In this document: positions 1-7,221 of the stretch, in pieces
Layout: every line of letters starts with the position of its first letter
Position numbering within the stretch: position 1 is the stretch's first letter
Origin: Kineosporiaceae bacterium
GTDB lineage: Bacteria > Actinomycetota > Actinomycetes > Actinomycetales > Kineosporiaceae
DNA: 28,490 nucleotides
Assembly: GCA_016713225.1 (NCBI GenBank)
Contig: JADJPO010000010.1
Span: 1 to 28,490 of the forward strand
Reading direction: 5' to 3'
The notes under the pieces: generated by a model
Told to the model about the DNA's origin: nothing
Seen by the model: the letters and a program-made list of their open reading frames with translations, nothing else
The model's database searches: none
Made by a program: the position numbers and the translations under genes

Positions 1-1
1 G

Positions 2-1876
2 CGCACCGATCCGGACGGCGCCCAGCAGCTGATCGTGCACGCTCGGGCACGGGGGCTGGCCCTGCGCATCGAGCTGCGGCTCGAGGCCTCGGGTCTGGTG
101 CGCCTGCGGCACGAACTGACCAACCAGGCGACGGTGGGCTATCGGCTCGACCGGCTGCTCGCCGTCCTGCCGGTGCCCGATCAGGCGGGCGAGCTGCTCG
201 ACCTGACCGGCCGGTGGTGTCGTGAGCGCAGCCCGCAGCGCCTCGACCTGGGGTACGGCACCTGGAGCCGCGAATCCCGTCGCGGCCGCACCGGGCATGA
301 TGCGCCGTTGCTGTTGACTTGTGGCACACCGGGTTTCGGTTTTCGCCACGGTGAGGTGTGGGCGGTGCACGTCGCCTGGAGCGGCAATCACGTGCACTAC
401 GCCGAGCGGCTACCCGAGGGCGCCGGATCTCATGCCGGGCCGGTGCTCGGCGGCGGCGAGCTGCTCGATTCGGGCGAGATCGAGCTGGCGCCGGGCGAGA
501 GTCACGCCAGCCCGTGGGTGGTCTTCAGCTACTCCGGCGACGGCCTGGACGGCGCGAGCGCGCGGATCCACAGCTGGCTGCGGTCGCGGGCGCAGCACCC
601 GCATGCGCCGATCCGCCCCCGCCCGCTGGTGCTGAACACCTGGGAGGCGGTCTATTTCGATCACGATCTCGACCGGCTGACCGAGCTCGCGCGGGTGGCG
701 GCGGCCGTCGGGGTCGAGCGGTTCGTGCTGGACGACGGCTGGTTCGGTGGCCGCCGCACCGATCGGGCGGGTCTGGGGGACTGGTATGTCTCACCCGAGG
801 TCTGGCCGCAGGGGCTGAAGCCGCTGGCGGACGTCGTCCGGGGGTTCGGCATGGACTTCGGGCTGTGGTTCGAGCCCGAGATGGTCAACCTCGACTCCGA
901 CGTGGCGCGCGCCCACCCCGACTGGCTGCTCGGTCCCGGCCCGGCGCAGGGTGTCGAGGTGGCGCGCGCCTGGCGGCATCAGCACCTGCTGAACCTCGCG
1001 GTCCCGGGGGCGTATGCCTACCTGCTGGAACGGCTCGACGCCCTGGTGGGCGAGATCGGCATCGCCTTCATCAAGTGGGACCACAACCGTGACCTGCACG
1101 AGATGCCCACGCACGCCCAGACCGCCGCGCTCTACCGGCTGCTGGACGATCTGCGCGCCCGCCACCCCGGCCTCGAGATCGAGTCGTGTTCCTCGGGCGG
1201 CGCCCGGGTGGACCTCGGTGTGCTGGAACACACTGATCGGGTGTGGGCCTCGGACACCAACGACGCCCTCGAGCGGCAACAGATCCAGCGCTGGACGACG
1301 CTGCTGCTGCCGCCGGAGCTGATCGGTTCGCACATCGGTGGCCCGGTGTCGCACACCACCGGGCGGACCGCCGACCTGTCGATGCGGGCGATCACGGCGC
1401 TGTTCGCCCATGCCGGCATCGAGTGGGACATCACGCAGTGCACCCCGGCCGAGCTGGAGCAGATCGCGTCGTGGGCCGCGTTGTACAAGGAGGTCCGCAC
1501 CCTGCTGCACACCGGAATCGTGGTGCGCGCGGACGAGGTGGGTGCCGGCGGCGGCAGGTCCGACGATCCGGAATGCCTGCTGCACGGTGTCGTCGCCGCG
1601 GACGGGCGCGAGGCGCTCTTCGCCTACGTACGGCTGCGCACCTCGGTCTCGGCCAACGCCGGCCGGCTGCGGCTGCCCGGGCTCGACCCGACGCGGCGTT
1701 ACCGGGTACGCCGCCGGGACGAGGCGGGGCCGGCCCGGGGTCAGGTTCTCCGTCAGCCCGACTGGTGGCAGTCCGGGAAGGCCGAGGCGACGGGCGCGGT
1801 GCTCGCCGCCATCGGGCTGCCCGCCCCGGTGCTGCACCCGTCCCAGGCGGTGCTGCTGCACCTCACGGCCGGGTGA
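2..1876 (+). CDS. alpha-galactosidase, GH36 family (5' truncated by window edge)
   Basis: Hydrolyses terminal alpha-1,6-linked galactose from oligosaccharides such as melibiose and raffinose; probably cytoplasmic, though the N-terminus is not visible. The frame is open from base 2, and homology-like sequence (LRIELRLEASG, LRHELTNQ, typical of the N-terminal beta-sandwich) precedes any good start, so the GTG at 35 is probably internal. The visible ~624 residues fit a family of roughly 700. Family motifs seen: LDDGWFGGRRTD, GLWFEPEMVN, the nucleophile segment IKWDHNRD (Asp codon 1079-1081), ESCSSGGARVDLG, the SDTND segment expected to carry the acid/base residue (1250-1264), and GSHIGGPVSHTTGR. 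A small C-terminal beta domain follows. It converges on the LysR gene across an inverted repeat. The family call is firm; the exact sugar is inferred. Confidence 0.93.
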   Translation, partial: RTDPDGAQQLIVHARARGLALRIELRLEASGLVRLRHELTNQATVGYRLDRLLAVLPVPDQAGELLDLTGRWCRERSPQRLDLGYGTWSRESRRGRTGHDAPLLLTCGTPGFGFRHGEVWAVHVAWSGNHVHYAERLPEGAGSHAGPVLGGGELLDSGEIELAPGESHASPWVVFSYSGDGLDGASARIHSWLRSRAQHPHAPIRPRPLVLNTWEAVYFDHDLDRLTELARVAAAVGVERFVLDDGWFGGRRTDRAGLGDWYVSPEVWPQGLKPLADVVRGFGMDFGLWFEPEMVNLDSDVARAHPDWLLGPGPAQGVEVARAWRHQHLLNLAVPGAYAYLLERLDALVGEIGIAFIKWDHNRDLHEMPTHAQTAALYRLLDDLRARHPGLEIESCSSGGARVDLGVLEHTDRVWASDTNDALERQQIQRWTTLLLPPELIGSHIGGPVSHTTGRTADLSMRAITALFAHAGIEWDITQCTPAELEQIASWAALYKEVRTLLHTGIVVRADEVGAGGGRSDDPECLLHGVVAADGREALFAYVRLRTSVSANAGRLRLPGLDPTRRYRVRRRDEAGPARGQVLRQPDWWQSGKAEATGAVLAAIGLPAPVLHPSQAVLLHLTAG

Positions 1877-1900
1877 CGGCGCTCTGGGTCACCAAATCAT

Positions 1901-2009
1901 GATCACATTGAAGATCACGATGAAGGATTTCGTCACGTTGGCGGTTGTGGAGTCCTCAACGTGATCTTTGATTGTGACGCGTTTCTGCAACGTGATCTTC
2001 AATGTGATC
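1901..2009. repeat. nested inverted/direct repeat between convergent genes
   Basis: A perfect 19-bp inverted repeat has arms at 1901-1919 and 1991-2009. Inside lies a second dyad, CACGTTG at 1934-1940 with CAACGTG at 1957-1963. CAACGTGATCTT also occurs as a direct repeat at 1957-1968 and 1988-1999. The 5' arm is preceded by TCAT, giving ATGATCAC. It lies between the ends of the alpha-galactosidase and LysR genes, so a bidirectional terminator is possible, but there is no T-run and the outer loop is 71 nt. It may instead be a REP-like mobile palindrome. Confidence 0.8.
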
Positions 2010-2025
2010 GTGAACGGTGCAGCGG

Positions 2026-2913
2026 TCAGCCGTCGTGGGACAGCACGTGCCGCCGGAACGCCTCTGCCGAGGGCAACAACCGTCGCTCGGCTGACCAGAG
2101 CAGGGTGATGGTGCGTCGCGCCCCGGCGTCCGCCAGGGGTACCGGGGTGGCGCCGTCGGACCCCGTCCGCCCGGGTTCGGCGCCCATGGCCGGCATCACC
2201 GCCACACCCAACCCGGCAGCCACGAAGCCGCGCAGCGTGGCCAAGTCGTCGGCCACGAACGCGACGTGGGGGTCGATGCCGGCGTCTCGGCACAACTCGT
2301 CGGCCTGAACCCGAAGGGTGCGCTGCGGGGGCAGGACGACGAACGGCTCGGCGGCGGCCTCGCGCAGCCACACCTCGGGGCGCCGAGCGAAGGCGTGGCC
2401 CGGCGGGACGATCAGCACCAGTGGTTCGGAGAACAGTCGCCGCGACGTCACCGCCGGATGGTGTGGGCGACGCGAGGTCAGCTCGAGGTCGACCGCTCCC
2501 TCGGCGATCGGGGTAGAGCCCAGGGTGCCGTCCGAGCGGGTCAGCTGAAAGGTGACCCGGGGCTGCGCCACGCGGAACGAGGCCACCAGCTCGGGCACCA
2601 GCCATGAGCCCAGCGACGGCTGGAACGACAGCCGTACGGTGCCGGTGGCGGGGTCGAGCAACTGCTCCACGGCGGCGACCCCGTCGTCCAGCGAGTGGAT
2701 CAACGCGTCGACGTGACGCTTGAAGGTGGCCCCGGCATGTGTCAGTCGCAGCAGGCGCCCCGACTTGCGCAGCAGGGGGGTGCCCAGCTCGACCTCCAGT
2801 CGGGCGAGTGCCCGCGACACCGAGGGCTGGCTGATCCGGTAGATCTCGCTGACCTCGGTGACCGTGTGCCCGTCGGCCACCTGCTGGAACCAGCGCAACA
2901 CCTCGGTCTCCAC
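2026..2913 (-). CDS. LysR-family transcriptional regulator
   Basis: A 295-aa DNA-binding regulator of typical LysR length. The N-terminal winged helix-turn-helix is clear: a helix starting LRWFQQVADGHTVTEVSE, then the recognition region ISQPSVSRALARLEVELG, followed by the linker helix to about residue 85. Residues ~90-290 look like the periplasmic-binding-like effector domain, with VRLSFQPSLGSWLVPELV, VPPGHAFA and GLGVAVMPAMG. The GTG start has no Shine-Dalgarno but lies 7 nt after a TAGACT box, so the mRNA may be leaderless. It is divergent from a 78-aa gene and convergent with the alpha-galactosidase. Which gene it controls is not evident; LysR proteins often act on the divergent neighbour and on themselves. 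The effector is unknown. Confidence 0.92.
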   Translation of the reverse strand: METEVLRWFQQVADGHTVTEVSEIYRISQPSVSRALARLEVELGTPLLRKSGRLLRLTHAGATFKRHVDALIHSLDDGVAAVEQLLDPATGTVRLSFQPSLGSWLVPELVASFRVAQPRVTFQLTRSDGTLGSTPIAEGAVDLELTSRRPHHPAVTSRRLFSEPLVLIVPPGHAFARRPEVWLREAAAEPFVVLPPQRTLRVQADELCRDAGIDPHVAFVADDLATLRGFVAAGLGVAVMPAMGAEPGRTGSDGATPVPLADAGARRTITLLWSAERRLLPSAEAFRRHVLSHDG

Positions 2914-2920
2914 GCCACCG

Positions 2921-2926
2921 AGTCTA
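2921..2926 (-). promoter_or_regulatory. -10 box (TAGACT) for the LysR gene, leaderless type
   Basis: On the minus strand TAGACT matches the actinobacterial TAnnnT -10 pattern and ends 7 nt before the GTG start, placing the transcript start at or next to the start codon. There is no convincing -35 and no Shine-Dalgarno. Confidence 0.45.
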
Positions 2927-2942
2927 GCTACTCATGCGCTGA

Positions 2943-2984
2943 ACGTATGGATTCGATCAGGTATTGATATTGGACGTATGGGTT
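2943..2984. promoter_or_regulatory. direct repeat, candidate regulator site between divergent genes
   Basis: The sequence ACGTATGGATT at 2943-2953 recurs as ACGTATGGGTT at 2974-2984, 31 bp apart (about three helical turns). It lies in a locally AT-richer stretch between the LysR gene and the divergent 78-aa gene, the usual place for LysR binding sites. Binding is inferred. Confidence 0.35.
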
Positions 2985-3005
2985 GATTCGCCGAATACTT
3001 GAACC

Positions 3006-3242
3006 ATGAACATCGCGCACATCCCCAGCCCCCGTACCGCACTGGACGAGCTGCGTGAGCGCCGTGGCGCTCGCGCTGCTGGTCGCCAGCTCCGCCGCGA
3101 GCTCGCCTCCTACGACACCCCCGCCGCGATCGCCGACCTGATGGCCATGGTCGAGCGGACCGAAGGTGCTCAGGCCGACGAGATCCGGGGCGTCCTGGCC
3201 CACAACCTGTTCGAGTACAACCGCCGCTCCTCGATCGCCTGA
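3006..3242 (+). CDS. small hypothetical protein (78 aa)
   Basis: Unrecognised. The product is 78 aa, soluble and mostly helical in character, with an Arg-rich first half (DELRERRGARAAGRQLRREL) and a more acidic second half (MVERTEGAQADEIRGVL). There is no signal peptide or membrane segment. Codon use looks like its neighbours, and a strong hairpin follows the stop, so it appears to be a real single-gene unit. No clear Shine-Dalgarno precedes the ATG. It is divergent from the LysR gene with 92 bp between them and could be its target. No function is proposed. Confidence 0.7.
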   Translation: MNIAHIPSPRTALDELRERRGARAAGRQLRRELASYDTPAAIADLMAMVERTEGAQADEIRGVLAHNLFEYNRRSSIA

Positions 3243-3266
3243 CACTCGATCGCCCGAGCTCGTTCG

Positions 3267-3307
3267 CTGCCCCGGTCGCCCTGTTTCACCCACGGCGACC
3301 GGGGCAG
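3267..3307 (+). terminator. hairpin terminator after the 78-aa gene
   Basis: A 14-bp GC-rich stem (arms 3267-3280 and 3294-3307, core CCCCGGTCGCC) with a 13-nt loop lies 24 nt after the stop codon and before trpS. There is no long T-run, as is common for actinobacterial terminators. Confidence 0.65.
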
Positions 3308-3343
3308 TGAAGTGTTCTGAGAACCTGTGCGACACCTGACAGA

Positions 3344-4387
3344 ATGACCGTCATGCCGTCGTCCCAGGCCCCTGCTCCGACCCCCGAGACCGCTGCGAGT
3401 ACCCCGAGGCTCTTCTCGGGGATGCAGCCCACCGCCGACTCACTCCACCTCGGCAACTACCTCGGTGCGCTGGCCCAGTGGGTGGCCCTGCAGGACAGTC
3501 ACCAGACCGTCTACTGCGTCGTCGACCAGCACGCCATCACGGTCGAGCAGGACCCCGACGTGCTGCGCCGCCGGGTACGTGTCACCGCAGCCCAGTTCCT
3601 CGCCGCCGGCATCGACCCGGCCCGCTCGATCCTGTTCGTGCAAAGTCATGCCCCCGAGCACGCCCAGGCGGCGTGGGTGCTGCAGTGCCTGACCGGTTTC
3701 GGTGAGGCCAGCCGGATGACCCAGTTCAAGGACAAGTCCCTGCGCGAGGGTGCCGATCGCGCCAGCGTGGGCCTGTTCACCTACCCGATCCTGCAGGCTG
3801 CCGACATCCTGCTCTACGACGCCGCCGTGGTGCCGGTCGGCGAGGACCAGCGCCAGCACCTCGAACTCACGCGCGACCTCGCTCAGCGCTTCAACGCGCG
3901 GTATGGCAACACCCTCGTCGTCCCCGAGCCGCACATCGTCAAGGCCACCGCCAAGATCCTCGACCTGCAGCGGCCCGACAAGCAGATGAGCAAGTCCCTG
4001 GGCGGCAGCGGCTGCCTGTTCCTGCTGGACGACGTCAAGGTCTCGGCCAAGAAGATCAGGTCGGCGGTGACCGACCTGGGCCGCGAGGTGGTCTTCGACG
4101 TCGAGCACAAGCCCGGTGTCTCCAACCTGCTCACCATCCTGTCGGCGTTGTCCGCCACCCCGGTCGAGATCCTCGAGAAGCGGTTCGTGGGCGCCGGCTA
4201 CGGCGATCTCAAGAAAGAGGTCGCCGCGGTCTACACCGACTTCGCCGGAGACTTCGCCGAGAAGACCCACCGCTGGTTGGCCGACCCGGCCGCCCTGGAC
4301 GACGTGCTGGCCGACGGTGCGGTGCGCGCTCGGGCGATCTCGGGTGAGCGGCTGGCCGACATGTACCGCAAGGTCGGGTTCGCGTGA
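3344..4387 (+). CDS. trpS: tryptophanyl-tRNA synthetase
   Basis: Charges tRNA-Trp with tryptophan using ATP; a class Ic synthetase, cytoplasmic and essential. At 347 aa it is the normal bacterial length. The HIGH-type signature is HLGN at residues 35-38 (SLHLGNYLGAL), and the KMSKS-type loop is KQMSKS near residues 213-218. Other family segments are VDQHAIT, MTQFKDKS, YPILQAADILLYDA and VPVGEDQRQHLE. The ATG at 3344 is used here; an ATG three codons later (3353) is an alternative, since the first ~20 residues are poorly ordered. The stop overlaps the next gene's GTG by 4 nt (GTGA), indicating translational coupling. Confidence 0.97.
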   Translation: MTVMPSSQAPAPTPETAASTPRLFSGMQPTADSLHLGNYLGALAQWVALQDSHQTVYCVVDQHAITVEQDPDVLRRRVRVTAAQFLAAGIDPARSILFVQSHAPEHAQAAWVLQCLTGFGEASRMTQFKDKSLREGADRASVGLFTYPILQAADILLYDAAVVPVGEDQRQHLELTRDLAQRFNARYGNTLVVPEPHIVKATAKILDLQRPDKQMSKSLGGSGCLFLLDDVKVSAKKIRSAVTDLGREVVFDVEHKPGVSNLLTILSALSATPVEILEKRFVGAGYGDLKKEVAAVYTDFAGDFAEKTHRWLADPAALDDVLADGAVRARAISGERLADMYRKVGFA

Positions 4388-4980
4388 CCACCACCCGCAC
4401 CTCCTCGGCGACGGCCGCCACGGCGCCGCCGGCCTCGGTCGACACCCTCGTGCTCGGGGTGGTGGTCGATCTCCCCGACCCCGCAGCGGGCCAGCTGCGC
4501 GCCCACCGCGAGGCGATCGGCGACCCCCAGGTCGACCTGATCCCGGCTCACGTCACGTTGCTGCCCCCGACGGCCGTCGTGCCGGACGACCTGCGGCGCA
4601 TCGAACGGCACCTGGCCACGCTGGCCACGCGCTCGCACGCCTTCGAGGTCATCCTGGACGGCGCGGGGACCTTCCGGCCCGTCTCCCAGGTGGTCTACGT
4701 GCGGGTGACGGAGGGCGCCGAGCACCTGGACCAGCTGCAACAGGCCGTCCGGCGGGGGCCGCTCGAGCGTGAGCTGGTCTATCCCTTCCACCCGCACGTC
4801 ACGGTGGCCCACAAGCTGGACGACGCCGTGCTCGACGTCGCCATGAGCCGGCTGGCGCAGTACCGGGCCAGTTTCACGGTCGACTCGTTCCTGCTCTACG
4901 AGCAGGATTCCGCCGGAGTGTGGCACCCGCGCCGCCGATTCGGCTTCGGTCGCGCCCAGCGCGCCGCCCGGACCCGGTGA
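4384..4980 (+). CDS. 2'-5' RNA ligase / cyclic phosphodiesterase family protein (2H superfamily)
   Basis: A 198-aa member of the 2H phosphoesterase superfamily, which acts on 2',3'-cyclic or 2'-5' phosphodiester RNA ends. The two diagnostic HxT motifs are present, HVT at residues 56-58 (AHVTLLPP) and HVT at 138-140 (FHPHVTVAH), spaced as expected for the bilobal fold. The first ~18 residues are a Thr/Ala/Pro-rich tail. The GTG start lies inside the trpS stop (GTGA), and the gene ends in another GTGA overlap with the membrane-protein gene, so all three are probably co-translated. The real substrate is unknown; being downstream of a tRNA synthetase is only weak support for an RNA role. Confidence 0.85.
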   Translation: MTTTRTSSATAATAPPASVDTLVLGVVVDLPDPAAGQLRAHREAIGDPQVDLIPAHVTLLPPTAVVPDDLRRIERHLATLATRSHAFEVILDGAGTFRPVSQVVYVRVTEGAEHLDQLQQAVRRGPLERELVYPFHPHVTVAHKLDDAVLDVAMSRLAQYRASFTVDSFLLYEQDSAGVWHPRRRFGFGRAQRAARTR

Positions 4981-5957
4981 GCTCTGCACCGATGAAGCAG
5001 GCCCTGGCCCGGCTGCAGGCCACCAGAGCCCTGCGGGCCTGGAATCGCTATGGCGTCCGGCGCGGCAACGTGCTGGCCTCGGGTATCGCCTACGTCGCGT
5101 TCTTCTCCCTGTTCCCGGCCCTGGCGATCGGATTCACGGTGCTCGGCCTGGTGGTGGGTGGGCGCCGCGACCTGCAACGGCAGGTCGCCGACTACGTCAA
5201 CGACACCATCGGCACGACCGTGATCGGGGTGCGTGACGGCGAGGGTGTGGTGTCCATCGATCGCCTGGTCGCGGGCGACCTGCTGACCGTGACCGGCGCC
5301 GTCGCCGCGGTGGTGATGCTGCTCTCGGGCCTGGGTTGGGTGGACGCCGTCCGACAGGGGATCCGGGCGATGTTCGATCTGCACGACGAGGGAAACCCGT
5401 TGCTGCGCAAACTGTTCGACATCGTGGTGCTCGCCGTGGTGGGGATCGGCGTCCTGCTCTCGGTGGCCGCCTCGCTGCTGTTGTCCGCGGCCGGCGGCGC
5501 GGCTCTGGGGTGGCTCGGGGTGGACGACGGGGTGGCCGCACTGCTGCTGCAGCTGGCTGTCGACCTGGTGCTCGTGGGGGTCGACATCCTGCTGTTCCTG
5601 ATGTTCTTCCGGTTGCTCGCCCGGGTGCACCGGCCGGTGCGTGAGCTGCTCGGTGCGGCGCTGTTCGGGGCGATCGGCCTACTGGCGCTCAAGCTCGGCG
5701 CCGGGTTGCTGCTGCGCATGGCCTCGGGTAACCGTTTCCTGGCCAGCGCCTCGATCCTGATCGGACTGCTGATCTGGCTGAACATGATCGGTCGACTGAC
5801 CTTGCTGGCGGCGGCCTGGGCGGCGACGCCACACACCCCGGACGACGGCGCGGCGCCCGGCTCACCGCTCGCCATGGCGAGGCCGATCAGGGGCGCGCGC
5901 CCCGGCGTCCAGGGCTTCGGCGCCGCAGCGCAACCCCGCTCCCCACGGCAACCGTGA
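4977..5957 (+). CDS. YihY/BrkB-family inner membrane protein
   Basis: A predicted multi-pass membrane protein of 326 aa. After a basic N-terminus come hydrophobic segments near residues 35-60 (ASGIAYVAFFSLFPALAIGF), 105-125, 160-185, 205-230, 240-265 and 275-300, about six helices as expected for the family. The family hallmark is the early AYVAFFSLFPAL segment. The role is not settled; it was once annotated as ribonuclease BN in error. The GTG start at 4977 overlaps the preceding stop (GTGA); an ATG at 4992 is an alternative. The last ~30 residues are polar and Arg/Pro-rich, and their codons overlap the end of the convergent carboxypeptidase gene by 71 bp. Confidence 0.88.
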   Translation: MSSAPMKQALARLQATRALRAWNRYGVRRGNVLASGIAYVAFFSLFPALAIGFTVLGLVVGGRRDLQRQVADYVNDTIGTTVIGVRDGEGVVSIDRLVAGDLLTVTGAVAAVVMLLSGLGWVDAVRQGIRAMFDLHDEGNPLLRKLFDIVVLAVVGIGVLLSVAASLLLSAAGGAALGWLGVDDGVAALLLQLAVDLVLVGVDILLFLMFFRLLARVHRPVRELLGAALFGAIGLLALKLGAGLLLRMASGNRFLASASILIGLLIWLNMIGRLTLLAAAWAATPHTPDDGAAPGSPLAMARPIRGARPGVQGFGAAAQPRSPRQP

Positions 5958-7203
5958 CCGCGGCGAGCGCGAGGGCGGCGGCGGCACCGTAGGCAGGTCG
6001 TGCGTCGGCGGGTGAGCCGGCGGCCCGTGGGGCGGGCGTGGCCGGTGTCGCGACGAAGGTCGGCGAGCTGGTTGGTGAGCTGGTTGGTGCCTCGATCGCC
6101 GGGGCGTTCAGCGTTCCCACCGCCCGGGCTCGCACCCCGTGGGCGAAGGCCCAGTCGAGCAGCGCTGCGGTGGCCCGCCACGTGTTGGTGTCGGCTCGCA
6201 GGATGACGGCGACATAGCGATGAGCGCCCCGCGCGGCCGTGCCGACGAAACTGCCGCCGGCCTGCGAGGTCCACCCGTTCTTCAAGCCGGTGGCGCCCGG
6301 ATAGTTGTAGAGCAACCGATTGTGGTTCTGGATCTGGAAGGTCCTGCGGTCGGCCGCTCGCAGCGCGGTGCCGGCCTGCGGGAAGGCGAAGCTGCGCGTG
6401 GTGACCAGGGTGGCGATCCGGCGATCGGCCAGCGCGGCACGGGCGAACAGGGCCAGGTCATAGGCACTGGAGGTCTGCCCGGGCGCGTCCAGCCCCGAGG
6501 TGTTGGCCACGTGGGTATCGCCCGCGCCCAGGGTGAGTGCCGTGGCCTGCAAGGCCTCGGCGGCCCGGACCTGGCCCCCGGCGAGTTCGGCCAGGGCATG
6601 GGCGCCGTCGTTGGCGCTGCTCAGCAGCAGGGCATGCCACAACTGGTCGGCGGTGTAGCGCGAGTGGGGCACCAGCCCCACCCGGGTGCCGTCGACAGCC
6701 GCGTCCGCATCGGTGGCGGTGTACACGGCCGTCGGTGGGACGGCGTCCATCAGGGCGAGCGCGGTGAGTACCTTCAGCGTGCTCGCCGGGGCCAGGGGCA
6801 GATGGGGATTGCACGCGGCGAGCACGTCGCCGCTGTCCAGATCGGCGACCAACCAGGCGGTGGCTCGCAGCGGCGGGGGCGTCGAAGCGTCCCGGGTGTC
6901 GATCACCAGCCGGCCGGTGGCGCCCAGCAGCGGACCGCCCACGCTCGAGGTGACCTCGGGCAGCTCGGGGGCCGGTGTGGTGAGTGCCACGTTCGGCGTC
7001 CTGGTGCCGAGCGCCGACGGCGTCGGAGCCGTCGTCGTGAACGGGAAAAGAGTTGTGGCACAGGCAAAGACCTCTGGTGCCGAGGGCTGGGGTGTCGGCG
7101 TCGGTCGGGCCGCCGCGGGCAGCAGGGTGACCCCCGAGATCACCAGGCCGGCCAGTGTGGCGACCCCGAACCGGCGCCTTCGCCGGAACGTCACGGTGAG
7201 CAT
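5887..7203 (-). CDS. D-alanyl-D-alanine carboxypeptidase (penicillin-binding protein, peptidase S11)
   Basis: Trims the terminal D-Ala of peptidoglycan stem peptides outside the membrane. It is 438 aa from the ATG at 7203. N-terminal signal/anchor: basic FRRRRRFG, then hydrophobic residues 13-32. A Thr/Pro-rich linker runs to ~90 and the catalytic domain covers ~100-375. Active-site motifs: STLK at 141-144 (catalytic Ser141 and Lys144), SAN at 196-198, and KNG at 308-310 where KTG is classical (GLKNGWT). A Thr/Ser/Pro linker precedes a C-terminal hydrophobic segment ending in RRRSPGRRGARP, suggesting a membrane anchor. Its start lies 18 bp from the divergent manC-type gene. The frame continues open upstream but that part is shadow; a GTG at 7218 is an alternative start. 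Confidence 0.93.
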   Translation of the reverse strand: MLTVTFRRRRRFGVATLAGLVISGVTLLPAAARPTPTPQPSAPEVFACATTLFPFTTTAPTPSALGTRTPNVALTTPAPELPEVTSSVGGPLLGATGRLVIDTRDASTPPPLRATAWLVADLDSGDVLAACNPHLPLAPASTLKVLTALALMDAVPPTAVYTATDADAAVDGTRVGLVPHSRYTADQLWHALLLSSANDGAHALAELAGGQVRAAEALQATALTLGAGDTHVANTSGLDAPGQTSSAYDLALFARAALADRRIATLVTTRSFAFPQAGTALRAADRRTFQIQNHNRLLYNYPGATGLKNGWTSQAGGSFVGTAARGAHRYVAVILRADTNTWRATAALLDWAFAHGVRARAVGTLNAPAIEAPTSSPTSSPTFVATPATPAPRAAGSPADARPAYGAAAALALAAVTVAVGSGVALRRRSPGRRGARP

Positions 7204-7207
7204 GAGG

Positions 7208-7213
7208 TAGCGT
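7208..7213 (+). promoter_or_regulatory. possible -10 box (TAGCGT) for the guanylyltransferase gene
   Basis: TAGCGT fits TAnnnT and ends 8 nt before the ATG at 7222, with no Shine-Dalgarno between. With only 18 bp between divergent starts, any -35 element must lie inside the carboxypeptidase coding sequence. Confidence 0.35.
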
Positions 7214-7221
7214 CCCACGCA

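Noticed and set aside
6274..6282. KNG instead of KTG in the carboxypeptidase as a sign of a dead enzyme
   Set aside because: Ser141/Lys144 and SAN are intact and KNG is, to my recollection, a frequent variant in actinobacterial S11 enzymes.
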